From the NCBI RefSeq assembly GCF_014697425.1, contig NZ_JACJRU010000016.1, positions 1-64,000 of the forward strand: 64,000 bases of DNA. The letters are read 5' to 3'. Source of the DNA: Nostoc sp. FACHB-110. Lineage in GTDB: Bacteria; Cyanobacteriota; Cyanobacteriia; Cyanobacteriales; Nostocaceae. Shown here piece by piece: positions 51,848 to 60,605 of this stretch (the stretch's first letter is position 1; every line of letters starts with the position of its first letter). The notes beneath the pieces were generated by a model, which saw only the letters and a list, made by a program, of their open reading frames with translations, was not told where the DNA came from and searched no databases. Both the position numbers and the translations under genes were made by a program.

Positions 51848-53392
51848 ATGGAAAAATTAGATGATTTAGTCACTAAATATTTCAACACTGATTTAGGCAT
51901 AATTTTTAATCAAGTTGGTATTGATACCAAGAAAATTCCAGAAATTAATCATCAAATTTTAAAAGAAACTACTCTGGCTCAATGGTTATTAGAATCTGGC
52001 AGAGGTAACAGCGAACTTGCTATTCAAGCGAATAATTTTGCTGGATTAAAATGGCGCGACCCTGATATGAGAGGTTTTGCCGAACCATTGAAAATCAAAG
52101 TACAATCTGAGGTAAAAGATGTAGAATTTTGCCAGTTTAAAGATATTGATGCTTTTTTGATTGGTTATTGGAAGTTTTTAACACGTTCACCTTATAAAGG
52201 GTTAGAAGAACACACGAATACTCCCGAAAATTTTGTTGGTTTTATTAAGACAAAAGGTTACTCAGCAGACCCTAATTATGTCGCTAAAGTTATCAACTTA
52301 CTGCCAGAAGCGCAGAAATTACTAGCTAGTGCAACAGGTGTTGTCATTCCTAGTGTACCTGAGCAATTACAACTGATTCGTGCGCCCAAAGAAGTTGTAA
52401 TTGGGCAAGTTTTTAGCGTAGAAGGAAAGGCAAGGTTAGCAGATAAAGGTAAAGTGCTATCAGTGACAGTTGATGATAAATTAACTGTTGAAAGTGTGAC
52501 AATTGGTCAAGATGGTAAATGGCAATTTGAATATGCTTTTACCAAAACAGGCGATCGCAAAATTTTGCTCACTGTTGCTAATCAAAGTCTAGAACTCCGC
52601 TTGCAAGTATTTCCTATTACGCAACAAAATGATTCATTATCCAACGACCCAGGCGCAAAGATAATTAAACTGTCGGGGAGTGTGGGCGTTGGCGGAGTTA
52701 ACAAAGCTGATGATATTAAAGCTATTAAAGCACGCTTGTATGAGCTAGGTTACACCTGGGTAGGCGATCCTCACACCCCACTGCGAGACAGAGGATTAGA
52801 TGAGGCAATTCGCCTATTTCAATCTATTATTGCAGGACGCAGCACAGTTAAAGGCGACGGTAGAGTTGATGTCAACGGTATAACTCATCAATGGTTACAA
52901 GCCGCTAACGCGCCGAAATGGGTAATTATGCCTGACAGTGACTTACAAAACGGTTTTGTGAATGCCGAATTAGCACAAACCAACGATCAGCACGATTTTG
53001 GCACACACTGGCTAGCTAATGCTATTAAAGATATTGCTCAAGATTATCACCAAAACTATCGGCGTACTCGTCCCAATACTGCACCATTCGCTATCAATGA
53101 TGTGAGTCTACCGCATGGAGGCGATACTCCCGACCATCAAGGACATGAAACAGGTATGATGTGTGATGTTTTCTTGCCCAAAAAAGATGGTAGCTTTGGC
53201 GGTATTTTTTGGACAAGTCCACAATATGACCAAGAAGCAGCACGCGCTATTTTACAATCTATTCGCCGACAAAAACTAGTCAGAGTAGTGTTCTTCAACG
53301 ATCGCCAATTAATTGCAGAAGGTCTTTGTCAAGCGGCTAGTGGTCACGATCATCATATTCACTTTGAAATTAATCCACCATTCAAAGCTTAA
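51848..53392 (+). CDS. glucosaminidase-peptidoglycan-binding-peptidase fusion
   Basis: A 514-residue protein. Residues 1-160 are a glucosaminidase-type domain (TLAQWLLESGRGNSELAIQANNFAGLKW with the catalytic Glu). Residues 170-260 look like an Ig-like or beta domain. Residues 270-360 resemble a peptidoglycan-binding domain (IKAIKARLYELGYTWVGDP). Residues 380-514 carry HGGDTPDHQGHETGMMCDVF and GHDHHIHFEI, an LAS/MepA-like metallo-peptidase pattern. It should cut glycan and possibly peptide bonds of peptidoglycan. There is no signal peptide, so export or lysis is needed; a phage or tailocin-like release route is conceivable but no phage genes are nearby. Confidence 0.8.
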   Translation: MEKLDDLVTKYFNTDLGIIFNQVGIDTKKIPEINHQILKETTLAQWLLESGRGNSELAIQANNFAGLKWRDPDMRGFAEPLKIKVQSEVKDVEFCQFKDIDAFLIGYWKFLTRSPYKGLEEHTNTPENFVGFIKTKGYSADPNYVAKVINLLPEAQKLLASATGVVIPSVPEQLQLIRAPKEVVIGQVFSVEGKARLADKGKVLSVTVDDKLTVESVTIGQDGKWQFEYAFTKTGDRKILLTVANQSLELRLQVFPITQQNDSLSNDPGAKIIKLSGSVGVGGVNKADDIKAIKARLYELGYTWVGDPHTPLRDRGLDEAIRLFQSIIAGRSTVKGDGRVDVNGITHQWLQAANAPKWVIMPDSDLQNGFVNAELAQTNDQHDFGTHWLANAIKDIAQDYHQNYRRTRPNTAPFAINDVSLPHGGDTPDHQGHETGMMCDVFLPKKDGSFGGIFWTSPQYDQEAARAILQSIRRQKLVRVVFFNDRQLIAEGLCQAASGHDHHIHFEINPPFKA

Positions 53393-53507
53393 TTATGCTA
53401 TGCAATTTAAATAACGATTAACTAATCAAAAACTTGCGTAGAAATTAAATACTGTAAAATTACTAGATAATCACAAAAATCGTGATATATTATCTAAGCA
53501 GGATTAC

Positions 53508-53532
53508 ATAAAAAAACCTGCTCATGCAGGTT
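53508..53532 (-). terminator. intrinsic terminator of the GspC/PilP-like gene
   Basis: On the minus strand AACCTGC, loop ATGA, GCAGGTT is followed by a run of T (AAAAAAA on the plus strand at 53510-53516). It lies about 140 bases past the stop of the minus-strand gene at 53675. It cannot terminate plus-strand transcripts well because the U-tract is missing in that direction. Confidence 0.7.
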
Positions 53533-53674
53533 AAATGTTAAAGATAAACTAAATAAAATTAGTCTATTTATCATCATGCTAAAGCTCAGGTAGATGAAAC
53601 TTTTGCCTACCAGTTTTCTTTTGTGGATTAAACTCCGTATTTAATTATTAGCTTGGGAGAAAATCAGGAGCTTT

Positions 53675-55033
53675 TTACAATTTCTGCCCAGTATAAATAG
53701 AACGAACTTCACCATTACGTCGCACGATCGCTTCACCGTTATTGACTTCTACTAAAGTCCAGCCGCTATTACCAATACTTTCTCCGATATTGATGCGGCG
53801 AGTCACACCATCAACTTGAAATAAAGCCGCAGACTTATTTCCTAATTCCAAAACACCCTCTAAAGTATGGGTGGGAGTAGGTGTAGTATTAGTTGCCACA
53901 TATACTTGTGGAGTGCTGGTTGGGGCTGCATCCAAGCTAGCCATTTGAGTTGGTGCAGGACGCAGCGCACTCACAGGTAATGCCGGAATCGGGCTAGCAG
54001 ATTGCCGCACAGTGATGGGTGCGGTTCGCACAGCTACAGGTTTGAGGTCAGTACGCACAGCAGCCGCTAACATATTCACACTCACGGGTTTGCCTGGTTG
54101 CTTAATAGTATTTAAAGCAGTTTTCACAGCACTCGGTTGAGTTGTCTGTTGAGCATTGGCTACTGGTGGTAACGGAAGGGGCGTACCTGGTAGACGCGGT
54201 AGCCCGTAGCGCATAGGCGATGGGGCTTGATAAACAGGAATATAGATGCGTTCAACAACGTTGTTAGCAGAACGGCCAGGAACTGGGGCTGTATTGTTAG
54301 CTGTGAGGGGAGAGGGAAGATTACCTACAGGTAAGCCGCTAGCATAGGCCACAGATGAACTATTAGGATTAATTCTATTGTTAATACCAAGGCGCAAAGA
54401 TGTTTGATTATTGTTAGCGGCTTGCTGGTCGATGATTGCCAAAGAACCCAACATATAATCAGCTAAATCTGCCTCAACATTTACAGGTGTAGGTTGCGCC
54501 TGAGACATAGGATTTTGCTGAGTCAATTTTGCTGTCAGCAAACTTAGCCCACCAGATTGTAACCAGTAAATTGTGCCAGCGATCGCCACACCAATCACTG
54601 TCCCTAAAATCACCAGTTTTCTCAACGTCAATCTGATTTTTCTAGGTCTTCTGAGTCCAGCCGCCGCCGATGGAGTATCTACTACAACTGTACTCGCATA
54701 TTGATTTCTGACTTGTGGCACGCCTTGTACAGTGCGGTTGAATGTATTAGGCAAGACAATTTGCGGTATATTCAGTGTCTGTAAATGCTCGTAGTCGGAA
54801 TAGTACCAATTGCTTGCAGATGCTTCTCGAGAATGCTGTGCCGCGCGGTTGTTATATCTGACAGTATGGGAAGACAGCGTGCCACTGCCATCCAAAATAT
54901 CGTCAATATCGGCAAACAGATCATCCATCAAACCATCAGCATAGATTTCTATTGACCAAGGCTCGTTGCTAATAAATTCTTCTGATGGTTCCGGAATGAT
55001 GAGTTGGGTGCTGAATTCTTGTAACATAGGCAT
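53675..55033 (-). CDS. GspC/PilP-like bitopic membrane protein
   Basis: A 452-residue protein. An acidic cytoplasmic N-terminus (about 130 residues) is followed by a single membrane helix near residues 137-158 (LVILGTVIGVAIAGTIYWLQ). A long Pro/Thr/Ala-rich periplasmic linker leads to a compact C-terminal domain LEGVLELGNKSAALFQVDGVTRRINIGESIG that resembles GspC-HR/PilP domains. In secretion or type IV pilus systems such domains contact the outer-membrane secretin. No pilus genes are adjacent, so the role is inferred from fold alone. A terminator lies downstream at 53508-53532. Confidence 0.68.
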   Translation of the reverse strand: MPMLQEFSTQLIIPEPSEEFISNEPWSIEIYADGLMDDLFADIDDILDGSGTLSSHTVRYNNRAAQHSREASASNWYYSDYEHLQTLNIPQIVLPNTFNRTVQGVPQVRNQYASTVVVDTPSAAAGLRRPRKIRLTLRKLVILGTVIGVAIAGTIYWLQSGGLSLLTAKLTQQNPMSQAQPTPVNVEADLADYMLGSLAIIDQQAANNNQTSLRLGINNRINPNSSSVAYASGLPVGNLPSPLTANNTAPVPGRSANNVVERIYIPVYQAPSPMRYGLPRLPGTPLPLPPVANAQQTTQPSAVKTALNTIKQPGKPVSVNMLAAAVRTDLKPVAVRTAPITVRQSASPIPALPVSALRPAPTQMASLDAAPTSTPQVYVATNTTPTPTHTLEGVLELGNKSAALFQVDGVTRRINIGESIGNSGWTLVEVNNGEAIVRRNGEVRSIYTGQKL

Positions 55034-55256
55034 GATTTGAGGTTTGGGTTGCCAGGATGGGGCAAGCCGCCCCTACTGGAAATCAGGATTTTGCAAAAAT
55101 ATCAAACTACCCGCCTAAACTTGACGAGTTGATTTTTATGTGGTATCAATTTCAACTGAAGTCCGGAGAAGGGTAGTGATGTCAGTCATGAATTTATGTC
55201 ATCGATCATACCCATCTCCTACTTTCTACTATACTCACCTTTGTTAAAACTTTAAC

Positions 55257-57173
55257 TTACGTTAATGCTGGTAACTCTGGCTGGCTCTTGGTTTTACGCA
55301 ATTCCAAATATATTAACAGTGCGTTAATATCAGCAGGATTTACGCCACCAATACGAGCGGCTTGACCGATAGTTAGTGGTTTTACCTTACTTAATTTTTC
55401 CCGTGCTTCCTTAGAAAGAGTATCAATTTTGGCGTAGTCTAAATCCGCAGGTAATGGACGGTGTGCTTGACGGGCGACTTGTTCAATTTGGTTTTGTTGT
55501 CTGGCGAGATAGCCAGAATATTTAATGTCGATTTCTGCACCTTCTCTCTCAGCTTGGGTGAGAGTGGGGTTGCTTAAGCCGTATTTGTTGAGGTCAACAT
55601 AATGAAATCCTGGCCGCCGCAGTAAGTCAGCTAGGGTGATAGAACCTTTAATGGCTTGTTGGGTGTTAGTGGCGATCGCTTTGCCAATTTCATCGTTTTC
55701 TTTAACGCGAGTAGCGTAGAGGCGTTCTTTTTCTGCTGTGATTTGGGCTTGTTTGCGGGTGAATAATTCCCAACGGCGATCGTCAATTAAACCAATTTCT
55801 CGCCCTAAAGGTGTGAGACGTTGGTCAGCATTATCAGAACGCAACAGTAAGCGATACTCAGACCGACTAGTAAGCATCCGGTAAGGTTCGCGCAAGTCTT
55901 TCGTACACAAATCATCCATCAGTGTACCGATATAACTTTGCTCACGGGGAAACACAATCATTTCCTGATCGTTGACAAATCTCGCTGCGTTAATTCCAGC
56001 GACAATTCCCTGCGCTGCTGCCTCCTCGTAACCTGTTGTCCCGTTAATCTGTCCCGCACAAAATAGCCCTGCAATTTTTTTAGTCATCATTGTGGGATAA
56101 CACTGTGTAGCAGGTAAATAATCATACTCCACAGCATAAGCCGGACGCAGCATTACGCAGTTTTCCAAACCAGGGAGACTCCGCAGCATTTGTAATTGCA
56201 GATTTTCGGGCAACCCAGTTGAGAAACCTTGAATATATAGTTCAGGAATATCGCGCCCTTCTGGTTCAATAAAGATTTGGTGGCTTTCCTTATCGACAAA
56301 GCGCACAATCTTATCTTCAATACTAGGGCAGTAACGAGGGCCTTTCGCTTCTACCCAACCACCATAAACAGGCGAGAGGTGTAAATTTTCTCTAATTAAA
56401 CGATGGGTTTCGGCGGTGGTACGGGTCATGTGACAAGGCATTTGTTCCCGTTCTACCCACACTTCTGGGTCAAAGCTAAACCAACGCACCTCCGCATCTC
56501 CCGGCTGGAGTTCCATCTTACTGTAGTCAACCGATCGCTTGTCTACCCGTGCAGGTGTCCCAGTTTTTAATCTTCCAGTTTCAAAACCCAGACGATTGAG
56601 AGTTTCGGTCAAGCCTTCAGCCGCAAATTCTCCGGCGCGCCCCGCCGCCATTGACTTATTCCCGACCCAAATCTTCCCGCCTAAAAAAGTGCCAGTGGTC
56701 AAAATTACAGCTTTGCAGGCAAACGCCACACCAAAATAAGTCTCTACACCCAAAACTTCATCATTAGCACCCAAAATCAGATCCGTGACCATACTTTCGC
56801 GGATGCTCAAGTTTTCTTGATTTTCGACAATTCCTTTCATCAGCGCAGCATATTCGCGCTTGTCTGTTTGGGCGCGTAATGCCCACACCGCAGGCCCCCG
56901 TGAAGAATTGAGGATACGTTTTTGTAAGTATGTGCGGTCTGCCATTTTGCCAATTTCCCCACCTAAAGCATCTACCTCATGGGTCAATTGGGATTTAGCC
57001 GGGCCACCCACTGCTGGGTTACAAGGTTGCCAAGCAATTTTATCTAAATTCAGGGTCAATAGCAAAGTCCGACAACCAAGACGGGCAGCGGCCAAAGCGG
57101 CTTCGCAACCGGAGTGACCTGCACCGACGACAATGATATCAAAAGCGTCTTGGAATTCAACACGATTGTGCAT
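55257..57173 (-). CDS. mnmG: tRNA uridine-5-carboxymethylaminomethyl(34) synthesis enzyme MnmG
   Basis: FAD enzyme that, with MnmE, installs the aminomethyl-type group on wobble U34 of several tRNAs. About 638 residues from the Met at 57173 (MHNRVEF); in-frame Met codons at 57179 and 57200 are alternatives. The FAD motif is DIIVVGAGHSGCEAALAAARLG; other family signatures are KIAWQPCNPAVGGPAKSQLTHE, GLFCAGQINGTTGYEEAAAQG and CTKDLREPYRMLTSRSEYRL. The C-terminal helical domain is complete (KIDTLSKEAREKLSKVKPLT). mnmE is not in the window. Confidence 0.96.
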   Translation of the reverse strand: MHNRVEFQDAFDIIVVGAGHSGCEAALAAARLGCRTLLLTLNLDKIAWQPCNPAVGGPAKSQLTHEVDALGGEIGKMADRTYLQKRILNSSRGPAVWALRAQTDKREYAALMKGIVENQENLSIRESMVTDLILGANDEVLGVETYFGVAFACKAVILTTGTFLGGKIWVGNKSMAAGRAGEFAAEGLTETLNRLGFETGRLKTGTPARVDKRSVDYSKMELQPGDAEVRWFSFDPEVWVEREQMPCHMTRTTAETHRLIRENLHLSPVYGGWVEAKGPRYCPSIEDKIVRFVDKESHQIFIEPEGRDIPELYIQGFSTGLPENLQLQMLRSLPGLENCVMLRPAYAVEYDYLPATQCYPTMMTKKIAGLFCAGQINGTTGYEEAAAQGIVAGINAARFVNDQEMIVFPREQSYIGTLMDDLCTKDLREPYRMLTSRSEYRLLLRSDNADQRLTPLGREIGLIDDRRWELFTRKQAQITAEKERLYATRVKENDEIGKAIATNTQQAIKGSITLADLLRRPGFHYVDLNKYGLSNPTLTQAEREGAEIDIKYSGYLARQQNQIEQVARQAHRPLPADLDYAKIDTLSKEAREKLSKVKPLTIGQAARIGGVNPADINALLIYLELRKTKSQPELPALT

Positions 57174-57572
57174 GGTCATACTTAATATAACGTCAAACAA
57201 TTTGGGATTTTAGATTTGCAATTTTTAGATTAACTGCGCCCACAATGGGACGCAATTGGGGATTTTGAGATTTATTCCATCCATACAGGACGCGGTTTAT
57301 AGCGAAAAACCCATCCAAAATCTAAAATTCGCATGGTCAATGATATTTTAGCCGATCCAGTGCTTTCAAGGATGCGCCTTGTTAATAAAAAAGCTATCAA
57401 AAGAACTAGGCATCTGGTAGTAGTATATTTCTTTGTCGGAAACTTATAATTATTAACTAAGTCTGATTAATTAGACTTGGTTAGTTGTTGTTTGGATGTC
57501 TCAATTACAACTATTTTTACAGTCAAAATACAGCCAAAATTATTGCATATATTAAATCTAATTAAGTAATAA
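57174..57572. other. intergenic region between divergent mnmG and peptidase genes
   Basis: About 390 bases of AT-rich sequence. It holds a short palindrome AAGTCT/AGACTT at 57459-57478 and repeat fragments such as CCCACAATGGGACGCAATTG near 57239. Promoters for both genes are expected, but no clear boxes were assigned. No gene seen. Confidence 0.4.
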
Positions 57573-58406
57573 ATGAAACGTTTAAGTAAAAAAATCAAAC
57601 TTATCAGATTTAGCTTGATTGCTATTTTTATCTGTTTGGCATTAGTAGCTAGCAATAGTATCCATCGCCAAATAGTTACTCATGCTCAACCAATTAATCA
57701 ATGCTTAACTTCAGACTGTAATGCTCAAGCAGCAACATTACCTACCCCTTTACCCAGCCAACCTTTAACTGAACAAGAACGTTTTGTATCTGCTGTTACA
57801 CCAAAATTAAAAGTATTTCCACAATTGGGTACTTATGAATATACTTTGCTCCGTTCTTATGGTGCAGCATTTGTCAATCCATCTAATGATGTGAAATTGC
57901 CACCAAATGTGCTGTTTAATAGTGAAGAAGAAACCCAAGAATTTCAAAAACAACTAACATTAGAGAAAGTGACACAAACAAATGATTGCTATTTACAAAA
58001 AGCCGCAGCAGAGGCATTAAATAAAGCCAGAACACAGCAGCATATTCCCTTAAAATCAGGATATGGCCAGAGTGATTGTACGCGCAATTTTGCTACTAAT
58101 TTAAGATTTTGGCATAAGTACGCGAATAATAAAACTTTAGAAAATGTCAAACAAGGTAAAGAAACCGCCATTCTCGGTTTAGTTGCACCACCAGGCGCAT
58201 CACAACATCTGTGGGGTTTAGCAATTGATTTAGGTGTATCAAATCCTCAGCAAAGACAGGTACTTAATCAAAATGGTTGGTTTCAAACTGTAGTTAAAGA
58301 TGTACCTCACTGGACTTATTTAGGTATACCAGCCGAAGATTTACCCAAGTTTGGGTTTAAAAGTCAGGTTGTGCAAGGAATTAGTTATTGGTTGACACCT
58401 TTGTAA
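57573..58406 (+). CDS. D-alanyl-D-alanine carboxypeptidase (M15B, VanY-like)
   Basis: A 277-residue exported protein. An N-terminal signal or anchor (about residues 9-28, LIRFSLIAIFICLALVASNS) is followed by a linker with paired Cys (CLTSDC). Zinc-site motifs are SQHLWGLAIDLG (His and Asp ligands) and DVPHWTYLGI (His), as in VanY/M15B peptidases. It should trim the terminal D-Ala of peptidoglycan stem peptides in the periplasm. It lies 63 bases before the NYN-domain gene on the same strand. Confidence 0.88.
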   Translation: MKRLSKKIKLIRFSLIAIFICLALVASNSIHRQIVTHAQPINQCLTSDCNAQAATLPTPLPSQPLTEQERFVSAVTPKLKVFPQLGTYEYTLLRSYGAAFVNPSNDVKLPPNVLFNSEEETQEFQKQLTLEKVTQTNDCYLQKAAAEALNKARTQQHIPLKSGYGQSDCTRNFATNLRFWHKYANNKTLENVKQGKETAILGLVAPPGASQHLWGLAIDLGVSNPQQRQVLNQNGWFQTVVKDVPHWTYLGIPAEDLPKFGFKSQVVQGISYWLTPL

Positions 58407-58469
58407 AAGTTAGATTTTATACAAATAAGGGAATACTAAAATTAGTATTGCATTTTTGAGTGTGCATTT

Positions 58470-59663
58470 ATGCCAAATGAAGCAAGTAATCCAGGACTAC
58501 CATTCCTACAAAATTTATTAAAAGCGGCATATCAAAACCAAGACGTAAACTTACTTTTACAGCAGAACTTACATCAATTGAATGATGATTTCGCTTGTTT
58601 ACTAAGAAAATGGGCAATTGAGCAGTTTAAAAATCAACCTAATACAGCTATTAATCTAGCAAAACTTATTTTTAAATTTAGCAATATCATTCAACAATTT
58701 GAACAAGGTGACAAAAATATTAACTTACAAATTGCAATTTTAGGCTACGAGACATCTTTAAAGGTTTGTACTTACGAAACTTGTCCATCTGATTGGGCTA
58801 AGATACAGCAAGCATTATCTGAAACTTATCAACAACGTCAGCAAATTTTATCGAATGTCATTATTGACCTCAAATCAGAGGTTGAAAAACATCAAACTAA
58901 TATAAACTCTATATCTAAAAATTTTTCTCAAGAATTGGAAAAAACACAGCAACAGGTTGAGCAGTTAACGACACAATTAACAGAATTAAAACCAGAATCA
59001 GTTAACTTGGAACAAAACGAAGATATAAAAAATTTAATAGCTGATTATAAAGACCTAAAACAGAGCCAAAGCATTATACACCAAATCCTTATTAATAAGG
59101 ATTATGCTTCATTGACCAAACAAAATTTCAATACAGCAGTTTTTTACGATATTGAAAATTTAACAATGGGCAGAAGCAATTGTAATCTTAATTTTTCCCT
59201 TAAACTAATTCACGATAATATAAAAAAAATAGATATAGTTAAGAGAGTATCACTCCAATGTGCATATGCAGATTGGAGTGATACCAGGTTAAGAGTTCTT
59301 AGGAATGAAATTCAAAAACTGGGAATTGAAGCAATCCAGATTTTTGATTTTGGTCATAGAAGAAATGCAGCAGACATTCAGTTAGCAATTGATGCTATAG
59401 AACTAGTTAATCTTCGTCCTAATCTAGAGGTATTTGTAATTGTATCAGGTGATGGTGCTTTTGCTTCTCTTGCAAAAAAGTTACATGAACATAACAAAAC
59501 AGTAATTGTCTGTGCATATGAAGGGCATTCCAACCGTTTCCTCATGTCGGTTTGTGATCATTTTATTCCTTTGGTTCCTGTGCAAGAATCCATAACTGAT
59601 ACTAATTCAAATAATGTTTGCGAAAGATCCCCCACCCACCTGACAGCACCCTTACGCCACTGA
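58470..59663 (+). CDS. NYN-domain (LabA/DUF88-like) protein with N-terminal helical region
   Basis: A 397-residue protein. The first 215 residues are helical with a coiled coil (about 130-180). The C-terminal NYN domain, PIN-like, begins NTAVFYDIENLTMGRSN with the first metal Asp. It continues ADWSDTRLR, FGHRRNAADIQLAIDAIELV and FVIVSGDGAFASLAKKLHEH, which carry the remaining acidic residues. NYN proteins are putative Mg-dependent RNases; cyanobacterial LabA acts in circadian output. The last 20 or so residues (CERSPTHLTAPLRH) and the stop fall in a dispersed repeat, so the end was probably altered. Confidence 0.82.
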   Translation: MPNEASNPGLPFLQNLLKAAYQNQDVNLLLQQNLHQLNDDFACLLRKWAIEQFKNQPNTAINLAKLIFKFSNIIQQFEQGDKNINLQIAILGYETSLKVCTYETCPSDWAKIQQALSETYQQRQQILSNVIIDLKSEVEKHQTNINSISKNFSQELEKTQQQVEQLTTQLTELKPESVNLEQNEDIKNLIADYKDLKQSQSIIHQILINKDYASLTKQNFNTAVFYDIENLTMGRSNCNLNFSLKLIHDNIKKIDIVKRVSLQCAYADWSDTRLRVLRNEIQKLGIEAIQIFDFGHRRNAADIQLAIDAIELVNLRPNLEVFVIVSGDGAFASLAKKLHEHNKTVIVCAYEGHSNRFLMSVCDHFIPLVPVQESITDTNSNNVCERSPTHLTAPLRH

Positions 59664-59700
59664 GGGAGTCTGGCTATTGAACGCAGTAGCTACCCTTGCT
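59636..59700. repeat. dispersed repeat fragment overlapping the NYN gene's 3' end
   Basis: CCACCTGACAGCACCCTTAC and CCACTGAGGGAGTC followed by CGCAGTAGCTACCCTTGCT match the style of cyanobacterial dispersed repeats and share GAGGGAGTC-type bases, in reverse complement, with the cluster near 51450. It supplies the final codons and stop of the NYN gene. Confidence 0.5.
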
Positions 59701-59921
59701 AAGAGAAGTAGTACTATGAAAGTTCTTAATCATTCTAATACTATTTTTAGAGATAATCAGAGCCACTAAATAGTAAAGATGTTCAATAGAGCAGATAAGT
59801 CTAATTACATATAATACATTGAATTACTAAATACAGTATAGAACTATTCTTTCCTCTTCTTTCCTCTGAAGTTGATTATTACTACAATAAAATTGTCACC
59901 CCGACTTCTGGAGTTCTGGCA

Positions 59922-60503
59922 GTGGGCTTATTTGATGATTTGAGTCGGTTTTTAGAAAACCGTTTAGAGGAATTCTTGCGGAATAATCCACAATTGGAGT
60001 TAGAGGCGTTGTTAGAGCAACTGCGCCAGCAAGAAGAAGACACTTTAAAGTTGATAGCAGATTTGCAAGTACAAGAAAAGCGATCGCAAGATGATATTCT
60101 CGCCACTGCCCAAGAAATTCAGCGTTGGCATATCCGCGTCCAGAAAGCCAAAGACGCAAGTAGAGAAGATTTAGCCGCAGCCGCCCAACAGCGCGAAGCC
60201 GCCCTCCTGCGTGAAGGGAACCAGAAATGGGGACATATGCAAGGCTTAAAAGAGCGCATTAACCAGTCACAAGAACTACTGCGAAAAATTCAAGTGCGCC
60301 GACAGGAAGTTCAAGCCAAAGCCGCAGAAGCCCAAACAGCACGCGCTCAAGCTCAAGCCCAACAACAACGTTTAGAAACCAATGGCTGGTGGAATTCTTC
60401 TCAGAATTCTTCTAGTAGTTTTGATGATTTAGAAGAAAAATTCCGCCGTTGGGAAACCGAAGACGAATTAGAACAGATGAAGCGTAATCTGGGAAAATCG
60501 TAG
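59922..60503 (+). CDS. coiled-coil protein, TIGR04376-like
   Basis: A 193-residue, almost wholly helical protein starting at GTG 59922 (MGLFDDLSRFLENRLEEFLR). It continues NNPQLELEALLEQLRQQEED and a long charged coiled coil (residues 40-150), then a short Ser-rich linker and FRRWETEDELEQMKRNLGK at the end. The N-terminus recalls the cyanobacterial TIGR04376 family of unknown function. No signal or membrane segment. It may act as a structural or phage-shock-like factor; that is speculative. Confidence 0.75.
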   Translation: MGLFDDLSRFLENRLEEFLRNNPQLELEALLEQLRQQEEDTLKLIADLQVQEKRSQDDILATAQEIQRWHIRVQKAKDASREDLAAAAQQREAALLREGNQKWGHMQGLKERINQSQELLRKIQVRRQEVQAKAAEAQTARAQAQAQQQRLETNGWWNSSQNSSSSFDDLEEKFRRWETEDELEQMKRNLGKS

Positions 60504-60605
60504 CTATAAGAATCTGAGCTTTGGGAATTAGGGCTGATTTTAATAACTTATGCCAAACTTCTGTAGTGCATAAACTTATTATTTTCGGCAGGCTATGGCA
60601 TTGAT

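Noticed and set aside
59896..60159. Two minus-strand frames over the coiled-coil gene
   Set aside because: Antisense shadows of a strongly helical coding sequence that has clear sense-strand coding character.
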